23,019 bases of DNA, taken from NCBI RefSeq assembly GCF_030146175.1, contig NZ_JASLCE010000133.1, forward strand, positions 1 to 23,019. Direction: 5' to 3'. A program made the position numbers and the translations under genes. Position 1 is the stretch's first letter. The number at the start of each line of letters is the position of its first letter. Of the stretch, positions 7,235 to 14,473 are shown piece after piece. This stretch comes from Flavobacterium sp. Lineage in GTDB: Bacteria > Bacteroidota > Bacteroidia > Flavobacteriales > Flavobacteriaceae. A model generated the notes under the pieces. The model was not told where the DNA came from. It did not search any database and worked only from the letters and a program-made list of their open reading frames with translations.

Positions 7235-8293
7235 ATGGCAAAAAAGAAAACATTACCGAAAGACTTTAAGGAACTTCTTAAGAAAGGAGACATTCAAGAA
7301 CTTATTCAACTATTTGATAAATGCGAGATAGAAGCTCGTGGTGGCTACAGCAAAGGAACAGCATTGTCGTTTGCAGAATGCCCACACGAATTAGCCAAAT
7401 GGCTGGTTGAACAGGGAGCCGATATAGAAGCACTTAATGATTATAGCTACACGCCACTTCAGGAGAGTTCTAACCAACGTTTTTCGAGCAACATTACGAG
7501 TCTATTAGAATTGGGCGCAAATGTAAACACAAACACTCGTCAAGGAACAGCGTTACATTGTGCTGCAAAAAACCATAATACTGAGAACATAAAAATACTG
7601 CTTGAACACGGAGCCGACATTAAGGCTTTGGTTTCGGACGGTTATGGCGACTACACCCCATTGGAGTCGGCTTTGAGGAGTTGTAATAATATCGACATAG
7701 AAGATACCCTTGAAATTTCCAAAATATTACTAAACGCCAGTACTGAGAAAACAGAAAAAATGAAAGAATTCGTTACTGAAATCGGAAAAAGGTTTGAACA
7801 ACACCGACCGAATTTTTATGATGAAGAAACGGAACAAACAAGCAATGCTTTAGATGAACTTTACAGTATCTTCGAGGTTGACCCTGTTCCAAGACGGATC
7901 GTATATGACGGCAAATCGCCTATTACCGTCACAGCTACAACCTGGCAGAAGCAACACGAAGAATTATGGGGGCTTTTGGTTCCCGGACGTGGTGCGGCAC
8001 AAACCGTACAGGGAGAAGTTATTCGTATCACAGGAAAAGTAGCCCGGGAATTACTAGACAATGGAGGTGGCAATTGGGACATTGAATATAAAAAAATGGT
8101 AGACGGTTATTTCAAATATATTCAGCAAGAAAATCAACTTTCCAAAGAAGAAATAGAAGAACTGGCTATTATTACAAATGAAGTAAAAGCTAAAAATACT
8201 GAAAACATATATGTAATGAGTGAATTAGGCGTAAAATGGGTACTTAACAATCCCATTCCTAAAAGTTTAGCTGTAACAGATTATAACCGTTAA
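7235..8293 (+). CDS. Ankyrin-repeat protein with a conserved-looking C-terminal domain
   Basis: This is a 352-residue cytosolic protein. Residues about 30-170 contain several ankyrin repeats, seen as ELAKWLVEQGADIEALNDYSYTPLQ, then SLLELGANVNTNTRQGTALHCAAKN, then NIKILLEHGADIKAL and a final degenerate unit with TPLESAL. Residues about 225-300 form a distinct segment (TTWQKQHEELWGLLVPGRG, TVQGEVIRITGKVARELLDN, GNWDIEYKKMVDGY) that I recall in small Bacteroidota proteins of unknown function, some possibly immunity-like. Ankyrin repeats mediate protein binding; the partner is unknown. It stands alone, with 396 bases before it (including a terminator) and 473 after, so it has its own transcript. 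It may be an accessory cassette. Confidence 0.85.
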   Translation: MAKKKTLPKDFKELLKKGDIQELIQLFDKCEIEARGGYSKGTALSFAECPHELAKWLVEQGADIEALNDYSYTPLQESSNQRFSSNITSLLELGANVNTNTRQGTALHCAAKNHNTENIKILLEHGADIKALVSDGYGDYTPLESALRSCNNIDIEDTLEISKILLNASTEKTEKMKEFVTEIGKRFEQHRPNFYDEETEQTSNALDELYSIFEVDPVPRRIVYDGKSPITVTATTWQKQHEELWGLLVPGRGAAQTVQGEVIRITGKVARELLDNGGGNWDIEYKKMVDGYFKYIQQENQLSKEEIEELAIITNEVKAKNTENIYVMSELGVKWVLNNPIPKSLAVTDYNR

Positions 8294-8429
8294 AGAGCTA
8301 TAGCGAACAAGGGCTTTTAAAATGGCGGAGTAAGCACATAATCTAATTATACGCGAAAGTGCTTTTTAATTGCCCTCTGCACAAGTTTTTCATTTCATAT
8401 TTTACCAAACAGGTAGTGCCCTTTTTTCG

Positions 8430-8454
8430 AGGGATATTCATTATCCCTTTTATT
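8430..8454 (+). terminator. Probable terminator downstream of the ankyrin gene
   Basis: AGGGATA at 8430-8436 and TATCCCT at 8442-8448 form a perfect 7-bp stem with a 5-base loop, followed by TTTATTG. It is the best terminator candidate for the ankyrin gene, although it lies about 140 bases past the stop codon. A weaker 6-bp hairpin (8332-8337 with 8359-8364) lies nearer the stop. Confidence 0.55.
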
Positions 8455-8638
8455 GCTTTAGCGAACTTCTTTTTTTCACGAAGCAAATGAACGCCGTTGT
8501 TTGATTTAGCGAAATTGTAATGATTATAGTCGCAAAAACGCAATACAAAAAATGGGCTTTTGTTACTGCATTAATTAAAAGCGACCGTTCTATTTCAAAA
8601 TATATTTTATATTTTACTGATTATCAATTATTTTTGAC

Positions 8639-8646
8639 TACATTTG
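8639..8646 (+). promoter_or_regulatory. Bacteroidota -7 promoter box and leader of the RRM gene
   Basis: TACATTTG fits the TAnnTTTG -7 consensus. The -33 element is poor. Initiation would fall near 8653 and leave a leader of about 115 nt before the start codon at 8767. A long leader rich in T and TC tracts, with a small AACAG/CTGTT stem at its 5' end, would fit post-transcriptional cold control, but that is inference. Confidence 0.5.
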
Positions 8647-8766
8647 TACCAATAAAATACAAACAGGTTTCTGTTGACTTCTCTGGAATAGTTTAAAACA
8701 TTCTTTTTCTCTCTCTCAGTTTTTGCTTTTTTCAGGTGCCATTTTTTAATCTTAATTTATTTACTT

Positions 8767-9042
8767 ATGAATATTTTTGTTGGCAACCTGAACTTTAAAA
8801 CCTCTGAAGAACAATTGTTAAACGCATTTGCTACGTTTGGAAAAGTTACTTCGGTTAAAATCATCACAGACAAATTTTCCGGACATTCAAGAGGGTTTGC
8901 TTTTGTAGAAATGACAGAATTAGCAGAAGCAGAAAATGCGATAACCAATTTGAACAATTCTGAACTGGATTCCCGTATGATGGTAGTAAAAGAAGCGCTA
9001 CCTCAAGAAAACAACACTCCCTTTAAGAAAAAAAACTACTAG
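8767..9042 (+). CDS. RRM-domain RNA-binding protein
   Basis: This 91-residue protein is a single RNA recognition motif with a short basic tail. RNP-2 is IFVGNL (3-8) and RNP-1 is RGFAFVEM (42-49), with the aromatic residues that stack on RNA bases. Residues 80-91 (ENNTPFKKKNY) form the tail. Such small RRM proteins occur in Bacteroidota and cyanobacteria and are often cold-induced. It is followed on the same strand by a DEAD-box helicase and two cold-shock-domain genes, which suggests a shared role in remodelling or protecting RNA. The 164-base gap to the helicase contains a long inverted repeat. Confidence 0.93.
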   Translation: MNIFVGNLNFKTSEEQLLNAFATFGKVTSVKIITDKFSGHSRGFAFVEMTELAEAENAITNLNNSELDSRMMVVKEALPQENNTPFKKKNY

Positions 9043-9073
9043 TAGTAATAGTTCCCTTTTCTAATACATATTC

Positions 9074-9111
9074 TTTACGATTTAAAAATCTCCCATCATT
9101 TAAATCGTAAA
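9074..9111. repeat. Perfect 13-bp inverted repeat between the RRM and helicase genes
   Basis: TTTACGATTTAAA at 9074-9086 is exactly complementary to TTTAAATCGTAAA at 9099-9111, with a 12-base spacer. No T run follows on either strand, so it is not a standard Rho-independent terminator. It could be an RNA hairpin for processing or temperature response, or a protein-binding operator. Confidence 0.7.
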
Positions 9112-9206
9112 AGGAAAACAGCAATCATCTCAAAAGATATTTCTTTTAGGTGGTTTTATAAGTCTATTTTACATACTAAAAACATCGGTATTCCGACACT
9201 CCTATA

Positions 9207-10343
9207 ATGAACTTTAAAAATTTAAATATAATACCGCCTATTATAGAAGCCATAAATCTGGCCGGATATAAAGAGGCGACCGAAATTCAGCATCAGGCGA
9301 TCCCTCCTATTTTAGAAGGTAAGGACGTAATCGGTTGTGCGCAAACGGGAACCGGAAAAACGGCCTCATTTGCGATACCTGTTTTGCAATTATTACACCA
9401 GAATCCTACCGTTAAAAAAGGTATCCGAACTTTAATATTGGCTCCCACAAGAGAATTAGCAATACAAATTGATGAAAATTTCAAAATGTATAGCAAAAAA
9501 CTATCATCAAATCATTTGGTGATTTTTGGAGGCGTACCACAAGAACCCCAAATAAAGGCTCTTAAAAAAAATATTGAGATTCTGATTGCCACCCCGGGTA
9601 GATTATTAGACCTACTGGCAAGTGGCCATGTCAACCTATCCGCTATCGAAATACTGGTACTTGATGAAGCCGATCGTATGCTAGATATGGGATTCGTAAA
9701 GGATGTCAAAAAAATAGTGGCAAAGCTTCCGTCAAAAAGACAAACCCTGTTTTTTTCGGCAACAATGCCTCCCGAAATACGGAAACTGGCACATACTATG
9801 GTATACAACCCTATAGAAATCAATGTGACTCCCGTTTCATCTACCGCACAAACTGTAAAACAGTCGGTGTATTTTGTAGATAAAAATGAAAAGTTTGACT
9901 TACTTATGAATATTCTGGACGATTCTTCGATCGAGAGATCCTTAGTTTTCGCCCGTACAAAATATGGAGCCGACAAGTTAGCGAAAAGGCTGGCTAAAAC
10001 AGGAATCTATGCCGCCGCAATACATGGCAATAAGTCCCAAAATGCCCGACAAAAAGCATTAAATGATTTTAAAAACAATCGTATTCGCGTTTTAATTGCA
10101 ACCGACATTGCAGCAAGAGGAATCGACATAGATGAATTACCACATGTTGTCAATTACGAATTGCCCAATGTACCGGAAACCTACGTTCACAGAATAGGAA
10201 GAACAGGACGTGCCGGAATGCAAGGTATTGCTATTTCATTTTGTGATGATGAAGAGAAAAAAGAATTGAAAAGCATTCAGAAACTAATTGGTCCTAGCAC
10301 AATGGTCCTACATCCCAAAAAAAGCTACTCCATTCCCGTTTAA
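9207..10343 (+). CDS. DEAD-box ATP-dependent RNA helicase, RhlE-like
   Basis: This 378-residue enzyme unwinds short RNA duplexes using ATP. All core motifs are present in order: Q motif region (GYKEATEIQHQ, 20-30), motif I AQTGTGKT (45-52), Ia PTRELA (80-85), Ib TPGR (129-132), II DEAD (153-156), III SAT (184-186), V region ATDIAARGID (298-307) and VI HRIGRTGRAG (328-337). The short core with almost no C-terminal extension suits the RhlE branch rather than DeaD/CsdA, which has a long RNA-binding tail. The neighbouring cold-shock proteins suggest a function in cold adaptation or ribosome/mRNA maintenance. The next gene starts 20 bases after the stop, so it is probably co-transcribed. Confidence 0.96.
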   Translation: MNFKNLNIIPPIIEAINLAGYKEATEIQHQAIPPILEGKDVIGCAQTGTGKTASFAIPVLQLLHQNPTVKKGIRTLILAPTRELAIQIDENFKMYSKKLSSNHLVIFGGVPQEPQIKALKKNIEILIATPGRLLDLLASGHVNLSAIEILVLDEADRMLDMGFVKDVKKIVAKLPSKRQTLFFSATMPPEIRKLAHTMVYNPIEINVTPVSSTAQTVKQSVYFVDKNEKFDLLMNILDDSSIERSLVFARTKYGADKLAKRLAKTGIYAAAIHGNKSQNARQKALNDFKNNRIRVLIATDIAARGIDIDELPHVVNYELPNVPETYVHRIGRTGRAGMQGIAISFCDDEEKKELKSIQKLIGPSTMVLHPKKSYSIPV

Positions 10344-10363
10344 TTTAAAAGAAATCAATAAAT

Positions 10364-10795
10364 ATGGCAGATTCGTTTTCAAAAAAAGAGAACAATAAAA
10401 AGAAGCAAAAAAAGCAACAAGATAAAATATCCCGCAGGGAAGAACGGAAAACAAACAACAATAAAGGAAAAAGCCTTGACGATATGATTATTTATATCGA
10501 TGTCAATGGAAACTTTACCTCATTACCTCCTCATCTTCAGAATAAGGAAGAGGATTTTGCAAAAGCAAAACGGGCTAAAAAGGCTCAGGCAGATATGCTC
10601 GACTCTGATTTTTCAGGCATAGTGTCTTATATGAGTGAGAAAGGATATGGGTTTATCACGGAAGATAACACCAACGAAAACGTGTTTTTCCACTACGGCC
10701 AATTAAACGAACCTGTCAGCAAGGGCGATTTGGTTCACTTTAAAAAGGAGCAAACACCAAAAGGCTATCAGGCCACAACTATTAAAAAAAAGTAA
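10364..10795 (+). CDS. Cold-shock-domain protein with a lysine-rich N-terminal extension
   Basis: This 143-residue protein has a very basic, disordered-looking N terminus (residues 1-36, rich in Lys and Gln), a middle segment of about 45 residues including the hydrophobic stretch MIIYIDVNGNF (41-51), and a C-terminal cold-shock domain (about 83-143). In that domain RNP-1 is KGYGFI (93-98) and RNP-2 is NVFFH (106-110). It binds single-stranded nucleic acid. Bacteroidota often carry such extended versions; the tail may help bind RNA or the ribosome. It sits between the helicase and a minimal Csp and is probably in the same operon. Confidence 0.88.
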   Translation: MADSFSKKENNKKKQKKQQDKISRREERKTNNNKGKSLDDMIIYIDVNGNFTSLPPHLQNKEEDFAKAKRAKKAQADMLDSDFSGIVSYMSEKGYGFITEDNTNENVFFHYGQLNEPVSKGDLVHFKKEQTPKGYQATTIKKK

Positions 10796-10822
10796 TATAA
10801 TAACAAATTAAATAAACAAGAG

Positions 10823-11014
10823 ATGCAAGAAGGCACCGTAAAATTTTTTAATGAATCCAAAGGGTTTGGATTTATTTTTCAGGAAAGTAATAATACCGAT
10901 ATTTTCGTCCACAGCACGGGACTATTAGATAATATTAAAGAAAATGACAAAGTTGTATTTGACGTAGAAAAAGGTAGAAAAGGACTAACGGCAATCAATG
11001 TCAAAAGAAAATAA
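10823..11014 (+). CDS. CspA-family cold-shock protein
   Basis: This 63-residue protein is a complete minimal cold-shock domain, slightly shorter than E. coli CspA (70). RNP-1 is KGFGFI (13-18) and RNP-2 is DIFVH (26-30). It is expected to act as an RNA chaperone in the cytoplasm. It starts 27 bases after the preceding cold-shock-domain gene and ends just before a strong bidirectional terminator, so it is the last gene of the plus-strand RNA cluster. Confidence 0.94.
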   Translation: MQEGTVKFFNESKGFGFIFQESNNTDIFVHSTGLLDNIKENDKVVFDVEKGRKGLTAINVKRK

Positions 11015-11031
11015 ATGCCTGTTCTGTTTGT

Positions 11032-11067
11032 AAAAAGGTGTGTATAAATTTTATACACGCCTTTTTT
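11032..11067. terminator. Bidirectional terminator between convergent csp and ketoacyl synthase genes
   Basis: AAAAAGGTGTGTATAA at 11032-11047 pairs with TTATACACGCCTTTTT at 11051-11066 around an ATT loop, with one G-T wobble. T runs are present on both strands. It lies 17 bases after the csp stop and 5 bases after the stop of the minus-strand gene, so it can serve both. Confidence 0.88.
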
Positions 11068-11071
11068 TATT

Positions 11072-12130
11072 TTAAAACCGATATACAAATGCATTAATAT
11101 TCATTCCCGCTCCCACGGATGCAAAAAGAACGATATCATTTTTTTTGACAGAATGCTCAGGCAGCTCACCTTTCATGATCATTTTTAATAGCGATGGAAT
11201 GGTAGCCACACTACTATTTCCCAGTTTTTGAATAACCATTGGCATTATATTTTCGGGCACTTCTGTCTTATAGATTTTATAAAATCGTTTAACGATTGCC
11301 TCATCCATTTTTTCGTTTGCCTGATGGATGATTATTTTAGTAAGATCATTAATCGAATAACCACTTTCGTCCAGACATTTTTGCATGGCTCCCGGCACGT
11401 TTAAAAGAGCAAACTCATAAATTTTTTTACCATCCATTTTCAGATAACGTATACTTGGACAATTTTCATTGTTGTACGATTTTCCAAAATGTAAATAGTC
11501 CTTTTCATTTAAGGTAAATGAACCGGATATATGCGATTTTATTCCGGATTCATCATTCGATAGTTCCAAAATAGCGGCACCGGCTCCATCAGCATAAATC
11601 ATACTGTCTCTGTCATGAATATCGACCACACGGGAAAGTGTTTCCGCTCCTATAACAAGACATCTTTTGGCTATTCCGGATTTTATAAAAGCATTAGCCT
11701 GTATCATACCTTCGACCCATCCCGGGCATCCGAACAAAACATCATAAGCTACACAAAAATTGTTTTTGATTTTTAAAAGATGCTTAACCCGGGAGGCAAG
11801 ACTTGGAACCATATCGGATTGTATTGTTCCTATCTGAACATCTCCAAAATTATGCGCAAAAATAATATAGTCTAACGTTTCCGGATCAATACCGGAATCA
11901 GTTATAGCAGATTGCGCCGCTAAAAAACCCAGATCGGAAGTCACCTGATCCGAATTCGCATAACGCCTTTCTTCAATACCTGTTATTTCTTTAAGCTTAC
12001 TCGCTATTGTAGCATTATCTTGTTTTAATACGGAACCTGCCTGGTCTAAAAAGTGATGTTTATCAAAAAATAGATTAGTAATGGTTTGTGAAGGAATGTA
12101 ATTACCGACACCAATAATTTTACTACTCAT
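11072..12130 (-). CDS. FabH-family 3-oxoacyl-ACP synthase III-like protein
   Basis: This 352-residue thiolase-fold enzyme belongs to the ketoacyl-ACP synthase III family, which condenses an acyl-CoA starter with malonyl-ACP. The catalytic triad is visible: C135 in LFGCPGW, H269 in IIHQANEKM and N305 in KLGNSS. IYADGAGAAILEL (178-190) and the C-terminal FASVGAGMNINAF (336-348) match family positions. It is longer than E. coli FabH (317), with an extra N-terminal segment (about residues 21-45), and the usual GGG-type C-terminal motif is altered. No other lipid genes are adjacent, so it may be a paralogue for a specialised product rather than the housekeeping enzyme. It is a single-gene transcript ending at the shared terminator. 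Confidence 0.9.
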   Translation of the reverse strand: MSSKIIGVGNYIPSQTITNLFFDKHHFLDQAGSVLKQDNATIASKLKEITGIEERRYANSDQVTSDLGFLAAQSAITDSGIDPETLDYIIFAHNFGDVQIGTIQSDMVPSLASRVKHLLKIKNNFCVAYDVLFGCPGWVEGMIQANAFIKSGIAKRCLVIGAETLSRVVDIHDRDSMIYADGAGAAILELSNDESGIKSHISGSFTLNEKDYLHFGKSYNNENCPSIRYLKMDGKKIYEFALLNVPGAMQKCLDESGYSINDLTKIIIHQANEKMDEAIVKRFYKIYKTEVPENIMPMVIQKLGNSSVATIPSLLKMIMKGELPEHSVKKNDIVLFASVGAGMNINAFVYRF

Positions 12131-12137
12131 TTAAAAG

Positions 12138-12185
12138 GATCACTTTTTACAGTAGCTCCCTAGATGAAGCGAATTTAAAGTGATC
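12138..12185. repeat. 9-bp inverted repeat ahead of the ketoacyl synthase gene
   Basis: GATCACTTT at 12138-12146 and AAAGTGATC at 12177-12185 are perfect inverted copies separated by 30 bases, just upstream of the start codon at 12130. They could be operator half-sites or the arms of a leader hairpin. No regulator is encoded next to it. Confidence 0.5.
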
Positions 12186-12447
12186 TTGTAAATATAGTAA
12201 TTTAAACCAATAAGTCTTTCTTCACTTTGCTCATAACTTTAGAAATACATTTCTACACCGACAGGAGATTTGACATATTACGGTTAATGACCTATTGCCT
12301 TAACTTTTACAAATTCATCTACACCATCGTTTTACTATTATCCCAAAGTGCTTCCATTTGATCCAGATTGGCTTCGAATCGGTTCGATAATTATACCACA
12401 GTGGATACTATCCTTAAAACCATCACTACTTTAGGAATCGTAATCAC

Positions 12448-12477
12448 AAAAAAAATGCCCTGTTTGTCAGGGCATTT
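12448..12477 (-). terminator. Rho-independent terminator of the secretion operon
   Basis: Read on the minus strand, AAATGCCCTG (12477-12468) pairs with CAGGGCATTT (12462-12453) around a 5-base loop and is followed by a run of eight T. It starts 9 bases after the stop of the last operon gene. Confidence 0.92.
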
Positions 12478-12486
12478 CTTATTATC

Positions 12487-12999
12487 TTATCCTTTTCGGA
12501 CGATTTTGTTTTCTTTATTAAAACGTACCTCAACGGAATCTTTAAAAACTTTATTCAGCATCAAACCTTCCACTTCCTGGCCTTTATGAAGGCGATGCAT
12601 TTTATTTCCGATTTTAAGCATGACCAATTCGTTTTTATCACCACTTTTGATATAACCGTAATACGACACTATTGGCCAGTATTTTGCCGCTTTAGGCTTA
12701 TCGTCAACCGTTTTTACCGGCATAGTCCTTTTCGCTCCCGAAACAGCCGCTCTTGGCACGACAGTAGGATTACTTTCGGCGCGTAGCAATGCCTTGTTCA
12801 GAAAAGGATCCCGGTTTATTTTTTCAAGTGTAAACGTATCCCTTTCGATCTTTCTGGCTTTAAAATTATAATCGGATGCAACGGCAGCAGTTTTTACCTC
12901 TTCCGAAAAAAAATATTGAGACACGGCTTTATAGACCACGGTTCCCCATAACCCCAAAACGGCCAGGATCAATACAATATTTATTTTCTTTTTTGCCAT
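12487..12999 (-). CDS. GspC/PilP-like inner-membrane secretion component
   Basis: This 170-residue protein has a short cytoplasmic N terminus (MAKKK), one membrane segment (about 7-30), a linker of about 80 residues with the motif NRDPFL (62-67), and a C-terminal beta-rich domain (about 105-168) with YYGYIKSGDKNELVMLKIGNKMHRLHKGQEVEG. This layout matches GspC, whose HR domain joins the inner-membrane platform to the secretin, and PilP of type IV pili. The RDPF motif is typical of the GspC/PilP group. It is the last gene of the operon, 6 bases after the lipoprotein gene. Sequence similarity is weak, so the call rests on architecture and position. Confidence 0.65.
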   Translation of the reverse strand: MAKKKINIVLILAVLGLWGTVVYKAVSQYFFSEEVKTAAVASDYNFKARKIERDTFTLEKINRDPFLNKALLRAESNPTVVPRAAVSGAKRTMPVKTVDDKPKAAKYWPIVSYYGYIKSGDKNELVMLKIGNKMHRLHKGQEVEGLMLNKVFKDSVEVRFNKENKIVRKG

Positions 13000-13005
13000 A
13001 GTATT

Positions 13006-13965
13006 TTAGTTTAAAACAATTTTAAAGCCTGCGCTATACGTTCCTTCATTACCCGCTTTATCTTTAGCTTTTACACGCCAGTAATACGTTCCAGCCGTCG
13101 TGAATGTTTGCTGGAAAGAAGTTGACGTTACATCAAATTGCTGAGAGATACTTGAAAAGCTCTGGTTATCTGAAAACTGTAAAACATAGCTTATTGGCGA
13201 TTGTACCGTTCCGGAATCCTGCGAAATCGTCCAGGAAAAAGTAATCTGCTGGTTGAGACTCAACGTAGCATTATTCGCCGGTGCCGTATTTTGCGGCTGA
13301 TTCGGATTTACACGATCGATATTAAACTTACGGGTACTGAATTGCGTTTGTGTACTATTGTTACTGTTCATCGCCTGAACTTTCCACTGGTAAACACCAT
13401 CTGATGTCAAGGCCACATTATCCAACGAAATAGAAGTTGCCGTTAGGTTGGTATTGGAATATACCGACTGACCCGTACTGGTATTCACTACTTCGGCACT
13501 ATAATTTGTCGCCGCCTGCAGACTTTGCCAGCTTAAGGTCATCGTAGCCAGATTGGTATAAATATCAGAATCCGGACTGGATAACACGACCAACTGATTG
13601 GTTAGATCTTCGGTGATTTGCGTAGAAAACGAAATCGGGAATGTATATTGCGACTGATACGCAAAGTTTTCCCCGCGTACACGCCATTGGTACTGACCGG
13701 ATGGCAATTCTTGTTCCAAATGCAAATCTTCCGTTTCTTTTTCGGCAATCAGCGACTGATTGTTATCATAAACCTGAACTCTGTAGGTTTTGGCACCGTC
13801 CATTTTATTCCACTGGAAATTCACCACATTGCTCTGAACAACTGCCGCATTTAACGGATAAGTCGCCTGAACCGTACTATTGGAAATATCCTTTTCCAAA
13901 ATATCTTCACAGGAAGACATAAAAACCGCTACCAGAAAAAGGGCAATCTTACTTATTGTTCTCAT
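13006..13965 (-). CDS. Lipoprotein with three fibronectin-III-like domains
   Basis: This 319-residue protein has a lipoprotein signal peptide ending in VFMSSC (C19). The next residues, EDILEKD, are acidic; in Flavobacteriia an acidic stretch near the lipidated Cys can direct lipoproteins to the cell surface, so surface display is possible. The rest consists of three beta-sandwich repeats, about 35-115, 125-215 and 225-319, each ending in a YQWRV/YQWKV/YYWRV motif typical of FnIII-like domains in this phylum. It overlaps the GspM/PilO-like gene by 17 bases, so it belongs to the operon. It might assist the secretin as an outer-membrane partner, but no similarity to known pilotins is visible. 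Confidence 0.85.
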   Translation of the reverse strand: MRTISKIALFLVAVFMSSCEDILEKDISNSTVQATYPLNAAVVQSNVVNFQWNKMDGAKTYRVQVYDNNQSLIAEKETEDLHLEQELPSGQYQWRVRGENFAYQSQYTFPISFSTQITEDLTNQLVVLSSPDSDIYTNLATMTLSWQSLQAATNYSAEVVNTSTGQSVYSNTNLTATSISLDNVALTSDGVYQWKVQAMNSNNSTQTQFSTRKFNIDRVNPNQPQNTAPANNATLSLNQQITFSWTISQDSGTVQSPISYVLQFSDNQSFSSISQQFDVTSTSFQQTFTTAGTYYWRVKAKDKAGNEGTYSAGFKIVLN

Positions 13966-14473
13966 AGTTTTGAAATATCATTTTTAAATGTAAAACTTCT
14001 TCTTTATTATTCTTTTTTGCTGTAAACAATTTGATTCCAACCATTCGCGAATAGTCGTATTGTTTTTCGAAATCATAGGCCATTTTCAACAACTGATTGG
14101 TATTTCCGACCACATCCAGCTGGTTCGTAAAAACCGTGTAATTCTCATCCGTAAAACTGTGAATTGGCGCCAATTCGTGGATCGACACTCCGGGTTGTGA
14201 CCGCGTAGCAAAATCGACCATTCCCTGCTGTACCATTTCTTTTGTTACGCCTTCTTTCCCCAGCATGGCATCGAGATAGGCAATCTCTTTTCGCAACTCG
14301 TCGGCATTTTTGGCTTTCTTGTTAATATCCTCCACGCGCGATGAAAGCTCCCGGTACTCTTTTACCACCTGAAACAGGGACGAAAAAGACCTTTTATAGG
14401 CAGTAACCGACAGCATGATAAAAACCACCACCAGCGCACCGCATTTCTGTTTATAGGAATAATTCTCAAACAT
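13949..14473 (-). CDS. GspM/PilO-like inner-membrane protein
   Basis: This 174-residue protein has a short cytoplasmic N terminus, one membrane segment (about 10-27), a coiled-coil stretch (about 34-70, with LSSRVEDINKKAKNADELRK) and a small alpha/beta domain (about 95-174). This is the layout of GspM and PilO, which pair with GspL/PilN to form the inner-membrane clamp. It overlaps the GspL/PilN-like gene by 8 bases. The call is based on architecture and gene order more than on sequence similarity. Confidence 0.68.
   Translation of the reverse strand: MFENYSYKQKCGALVVVFIMLSVTAYKRSFSSLFQVVKEYRELSSRVEDINKKAKNADELRKEIAYLDAMLGKEGVTKEMVQQGMVDFATRSQPGVSIHELAPIHSFTDENYTVFTNQLDVVGNTNQLLKMAYDFEKQYDYSRMVGIKLFTAKKNNKEEVLHLKMIFQNYENNK

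Larger units (their letters stand above)
8294..8766. other. Intergenic region between the ankyrin gene and the RNA-binding gene
   Basis: This region of nearly 475 bases contains a hairpin terminator (8430-8454), three copies of TAGCGAA (8301-8307, 8459-8465, 8507-8513) and, at its right end, the presumed promoter and long leader of the RRM gene. A 66-codon open frame on the minus strand (8343-8543) has no recognisable family and overlaps the hairpin; it is not called as a gene. Confidence 0.5.
12131..12486. other. Intergenic region between the ketoacyl synthase and the secretion operon end
   Basis: No intact gene is visible. The region contains the 5' flank of the ketoacyl synthase gene with an inverted repeat, and the operon terminator at 12448-12477. 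On the minus strand a stop-to-stop segment ending near 12323 reads NRFEANLDQMEALWDNSKTM, which looks protein-like but is only about 20 codons; it may be a gene remnant or chance. Confidence 0.5.

Noticed and set aside
8343..8543. Open frame of 66 codons on the minus strand
   Set aside because: No family similarity; it overlaps a terminator hairpin and lies in a gene-poor flank. A gene remnant is possible but cannot be supported.
12310..12390. Short protein-like segment (NRFEANLDQMEALWDNSKTM) on the minus strand
   Set aside because: Only about 20 codons between stops; too short to separate from chance.
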